64,000 nucleotides of DNA from Cryptomeria japonica (taxonomy: Eukaryota > Streptophyta > Pinopsida > Cupressales > Cupressaceae): the NCBI RefSeq assembly GCF_030272615.1, contig NC_081405.1:155417613-155481612 (forward strand), given 5' to 3'. The notes beneath the pieces were generated by a model, which saw only the letters and a list, made by a program, of their open reading frames with translations, did no database searches and was not told the DNA's origin. Positions 60,841-64,000 of this stretch are shown in pieces. Numbering within the stretch: the stretch's first letter is position 1; every line of letters starts with the position of its first letter. The position numbers were made by a program, and so were the translations under genes.

Positions 60841-62570
60841 CCATATGTTTTTTATTAAGGTAAAAACAGGTTTTGAAAGGGCCCCGAAACCCTTTACAAG
60901 CGGAACTTAATTAGAAAAAGTGACAAGAAACAAAAAGGAATAGACCATCAAAAAGCCAGCAGAAAACCAAAGAAAACCAGCAAATGCCTCACAAAGCCAG
61001 CCAGACTCCAAAAGAGAAACTAGTTGATTTTTTCTAGGGTGTTCGCCAAGGTATTGCTAATTCCATGCAACTCTTTAATGTTATCCTTGAGATTAGGGAG
61101 ATCCTTTGCAGAAGCAGCCACAACTTTCTTGACACTAGGCCTGGTCCTCTTCGCAGGGCCACCAACCGGAGTAGCTTCACCACTACCAGTCTGGATAGTC
61201 TCTTCATCCATGTCAAGTTCCACTACTAGTTTAGGAGAGCTGGTATGATCAAAGACCTTAGCAATATCCTCCAAGTTTTTAGTGACAGCTGATAGGATAC
61301 TCGGGATAATGGCCAACAGATTTTTCTTCACCTCTCTCCCTTCTTCCAGCGAATTAACCTTCTCCTCCATATTCTTCTTCCATTTTATCTGATCTTTGTC
61401 GTCATCCTTCCTCTTCTCATCCGTATTTTTCCCCTTTTTTTCCAGGTTCTTCCACAGTTCGTAGGTCAATCTATCATAATCAAGTCTCACCTTAGTGAGT
61501 TTTTTGAGGTTATCCAAGAATAACCCTTTAGCCGCACTTTCCTTATCCTCACTTACCCTTTCCTTAGTCAAGTCCTTCTCAGAATCCTTGTTCATTTCCC
61601 TCTCGGAATTCACATCAGTTTCCTTATTATCCTTGAAATCCACATCCTCCATTGGATGGTTGTTGTCCTTACTAGGGCAATCATTGTGGATAGGGCTTTC
61701 TTTACCAGACTCATTATCACCACTTTCTTCCTCATTACCTAGCTCCTCATCATTCCAGTTGTCTTCACCATTCGAGTCATCTGTCTCCATTTCGCTACTT
61801 TCCTTTTCAATTTCCTTTGTTTCCATCCCAGTGGCACTTTTTCTTTTTTTGCTAGAGGATGCCTTCTCCTTGCTGGAGTCACCTCCCTCCATCTTTCTCT
61901 TTCCCAGAGAGGTGGAGATCCTCTTGTTTTCCAGCAGGGCGAGGGTTTTACAGTGCTCATAAATGAGCAGAAAAATCCCGCAATGGAGAACTGGACTAGA
62001 AGGATTTTTACTATGTTTATTGAGGGACCTGGAAAGGGACCTAAAAAGGTAGTAGGGCAGGGATACCTTTTTGTCGTGTCTGAAATGGTTTAAAAGAATG
62101 AAGTGGTAGGTGTGGGCCCTAGAGAAACGACCCTCAACCATGATGTATTCTATTATTGCATTCAAAACCCATCTCCAGGGTTTCTTGATATTAGCAGCTT
62201 CATAGCAACCCCCTTATGGCTTTGCCAATTCTGACCCTCTCTTTCTCTTTTCATGGGAATAGATTAACTGCGTTGTTGGAGACTTTGAGGTCTCAAAAGA
62301 AATTAAGCCCATTGTGGGGCATGCCAGTCACTATAGCTATGAGCCCAACGTCCAACTTGAACTTAACCCCATAGATTTTAAAGGACCCATTAGACCAATT
62401 TTTAGAAATCTTGGAAATGACGAGATTTACCCTACCTTTATCATAGTCCACGAGCCTCTCCATAAAGCTTGTGAGAGATCCTTTTTCCAGTTTCGGCCAC
62501 ACTTTCAGCATCGCTTTCCAAGTCAACATATTGTCTAGTTCCTCCCTCCTTAAGTCTCCTCACATCTTCG
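60841..62570 (-). mobile_element. Poly(A)-ended retroinsertion with accessory-type ORF
   Basis: On the minus strand the insert ends GGTTTCGGGGCCC ... CTGTTTTTACC then TTAATAAAAAAC at 60860-60845, the look of a LINE-type 3' end. It carries a frame at 62529-62293 (LTWKAMLKVW ... LDVGLIAIVTGMP) and, after stops and frame changes, a long frame 62165-61020. No reverse transcriptase was found, so it is non-autonomous or 5'-truncated. Target duplications were not recognised, so the right border is approximate. Confidence 0.5.
61020..62165 (-). CDS. Accessory ORF of the retroinsertion (charged, coiled-coil C-terminus)
   Basis: 381 codons, likely only the C-terminal part of a longer ORF whose N-terminal part is at 62529-62293. 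The first ~90 residues contain SRAHTYHFILLNHFRHDKK and LPYYLFRSLSRSL, a globular helical segment. Residues about 90-190 are very acidic with Lys runs (SSKEKASSSKKRKS, GNEEESGDNESGKES). The rest is helical, ending NTLEKIN. Its overall plan (globular segment with an ITG/VTG-x-P motif, charged linker, helical tail) is like the accessory ORF at 23842-27232. No catalytic motif, function unknown. The uninterrupted 381 codons argue for relatively recent insertion. Confidence 0.5.
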   Translation of the reverse strand: MNAIIEYIMVEGRFSRAHTYHFILLNHFRHDKKVSLPYYLFRSLSRSLNKHSKNPSSPVLHCGIFLLIYEHCKTLALLENKRISTSLGKRKMEGGDSSKEKASSSKKRKSATGMETKEIEKESSEMETDDSNGEDNWNDEELGNEEESGDNESGKESPIHNDCPSKDNNHPMEDVDFKDNKETDVNSEREMNKDSEKDLTKERVSEDKESAAKGLFLDNLKKLTKVRLDYDRLTYELWKNLEKKGKNTDEKRKDDDKDQIKWKKNMEEKVNSLEEGREVKKNLLAIIPSILSAVTKNLEDIAKVFDHTSSPKLVVELDMDEETIQTGSGEATPVGGPAKRTRPSVKKVVAASAKDLPNLKDNIKELHGISNTLANTLEKIN

Positions 62571-64000
62571 GATTCAGTGCATTTATCAATATCTAGAACA
62601 AATAGAACAAATATGTTTTTGTATATAGAACAAATAAATTAAGTGCATTTATCAATATCTACATATATATGTTTAATCATAATACATTTCAACAAATGAA
62701 TTTAAATTGTATTGAATTACCTTTTGTCATTTGGATGTTCAAGAGGATATCTTTTTCTGCCTTGGAGTGCTAGAGGATGGCTTTCTCACATGAGATATCC
62801 TCAAGGCAGGTGGGGTAAACTAACAGAAAAAAATAACATAAGGGAAAAGAACATGTATTTAATATATCACTTAAGTAAAAAATATATAAATCTAAATGGT
62901 AATGCATAGCTATCTTGGACAAAGTCAATGGCCAAAAGCATGATATCATCAAGTTGGGACATCTCAACCTCTGAAAAGCCCTATAAAAAACCAAGTAATG
63001 ATACATATAATTAACAAAAATATTTTGAAAACAATGTAATATTATATTTTTAACAAATTTACAAATATTTACCTCTGGTGGAAAAACTACTCGTGATCGT
63101 GGAGTTGACTGAAAAGTATGTGGTGTACGCCCACCACCTGCTGCACCCTGCAATGCATTTTATTTATATGTCACTTTAAATTGTTCTAAAAATAAAAATT
63201 CATTTCTTTTTATAAGAATTAGTCACTTAATTGATAACATGTCATAAATAGACTTAAGTGCACTTGTGTCTGATAGAGAGGGTACAACATACTAATCAGG
63301 ACATCGGTGAGGGCCACATCCTCTATAGTGGAAGCATGGCATCTACTCCCATAATATATACACGAATGAGATGTCAAACCATCCTCATATGCATCAGTGT
63401 CTACACCAAACTATACACCTTGGCAGGTTGGGCACATATGCTGAATGGGCTGGCCCGTGCCAAATGATGGATGAGGTGATGTTGATTAAGGAGGTGTCGC
63501 TGATGAAGGAGGTGTTTCTAATGAAGGAGGTTCCACTAATGAAGGAGGTGTCACAGGTGCTGTTACATCCTCTGCTCCGACCAACTGTGTGCCATGTTGA
63601 ACAATGACATCAATCAATGTTGTAGTTGCCTGAAGAGTCTGTAATTCCATAGACTCCTTCAAGGATATAGGGACAATGACATGAACCATGTGTTTAGGAG
63701 TTGTACGCCTCCTATGATGTGGTTGTACCACCCTATGGGCCCCAGGTCTATCCTGCACAAAGCCTCTCCCTCTACCCTGAAATTGCCAGATGTGAAAGTA
63801 ATTCGGCTTCTCACTGAGGATAAACTCATAATACAACTTTCTCAAAAAATATGAAGGCACCTCCCAATTATTACAAGGTGGTTGGTCAAATATCATATAC
63901 CACCTATCCCAAAAATCTTCTTTCAACCTAGCATGAACACACCAATGTATAGGAAATCTAGTCGTATTTAGTTTTAGGTTGTTACTGGTAATAGGATCAG

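Larger units (their letters stand above)
60130..64000 (-). pseudogene. Gene B, copy 2 (B2): unknown protein, 5' end outside window, split by an insertion
   Basis: The frame at 63486-64000 carries TTRFPIHWCVHARLKEDFWDRW, IFDQPPCNNWEVPSY and FLRKLYYEF in the same order as copy B1 (3991-4530). Downstream it holds the basic GRGRGFVQDRPGAHR and Thr-Pro-Pro-Ser repeats near 63485-63560. A TAA at 63483 precedes further in-frame sequence (FGTGQPIQHMCPTC). Later exon-like segments read GGGRTPHTFQSTPRSR (about 63075-63145), EVEMSQLDDIMLLAIDF (about 62920-62975) and, beyond the insertion at 60841-62570, HTMDPWPHLIAEDK (about 60136-60180), each next to GT/AG signals. Function unknown. Convergent to gene A2, as B1 is to A1. 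Confidence 0.55.

Noticed and set aside
61495-61962. 155-codon plus-strand Ser/Leu ORF
   Set aside because: Antisense shadow of the acidic Lys/Glu-rich minus-strand ORF at 61020-62165.

Overview
The window is nuclear DNA from a seed plant, most likely a conifer. The strongest evidence is one intact, multi-exon terpene synthase gene on the minus strand (30289-34061). It encodes a gymnosperm TPS-d type protein: 10 exons, an N-terminal plastid-targeting-like leader, RRX8W, DDIYD and a DxxSxxxE metal site, 602 residues in all. Almost everything else is transposable-element sequence, satellite or microsatellite. No bacterial or organellar features, rRNA, tRNA or CRISPR were seen.

Layout. 1-5300: 3' part of a transposase-like gene (A1, +), interrupted by a 358-bp satellite array (566-2500), then a multi-exon gene of unknown function (B1, -). 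5185-5300: a cluster of perfect palindromes. 5300-7400: decayed minus-strand retroelement with a G-patch-like segment. 7400-9291: 3' part of a plus-strand LTR element. 9292-16054: Ty1/copia element with both LTRs and a broken gag-pol. 16055-16629 plus 28800-29166: pieces of a small minus-strand LTR element, split by the next one. 16630-28799: a full-length non-autonomous LTR element (1189-bp LTRs, CTATG target duplication) with a zinc-knuckle gag and an accessory ORF but no pol, itself carrying a 4.1-kb solo LTR at 19687-23810. 30289-34061: the terpene synthase. 34300-40950: intergenic DNA with GA-rich arrays flanked by duplicated segments. 40949-49289: a large non-autonomous LTR element whose second LTR is followed by a second copy of the internal leader. 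49292-53000: minus-strand gypsy-like remnants, a 66-bp minisatellite and a gag fragment. 54110-54920: a long CT tract. 55010-57193: a second transposase-like gene (A2, +). 58080-59260: a satellite array related to the first but inverted. 60130-64000: a second copy of gene B (B2, -), split by a poly(A)-ended retroinsertion (60841-62570).

The most unusual pattern is that both ends of the window carry the same arrangement: gene A on plus, a ~358-bp satellite, then gene B on minus, convergent. This suggests a two-gene mobile element I cannot assign to a named superfamily, and one that has twice become associated with the same satellite family. The terpene synthase appears to be the only intact host gene. 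All motif, splice and repeat calls were made by eye, without alignment software or database searches.
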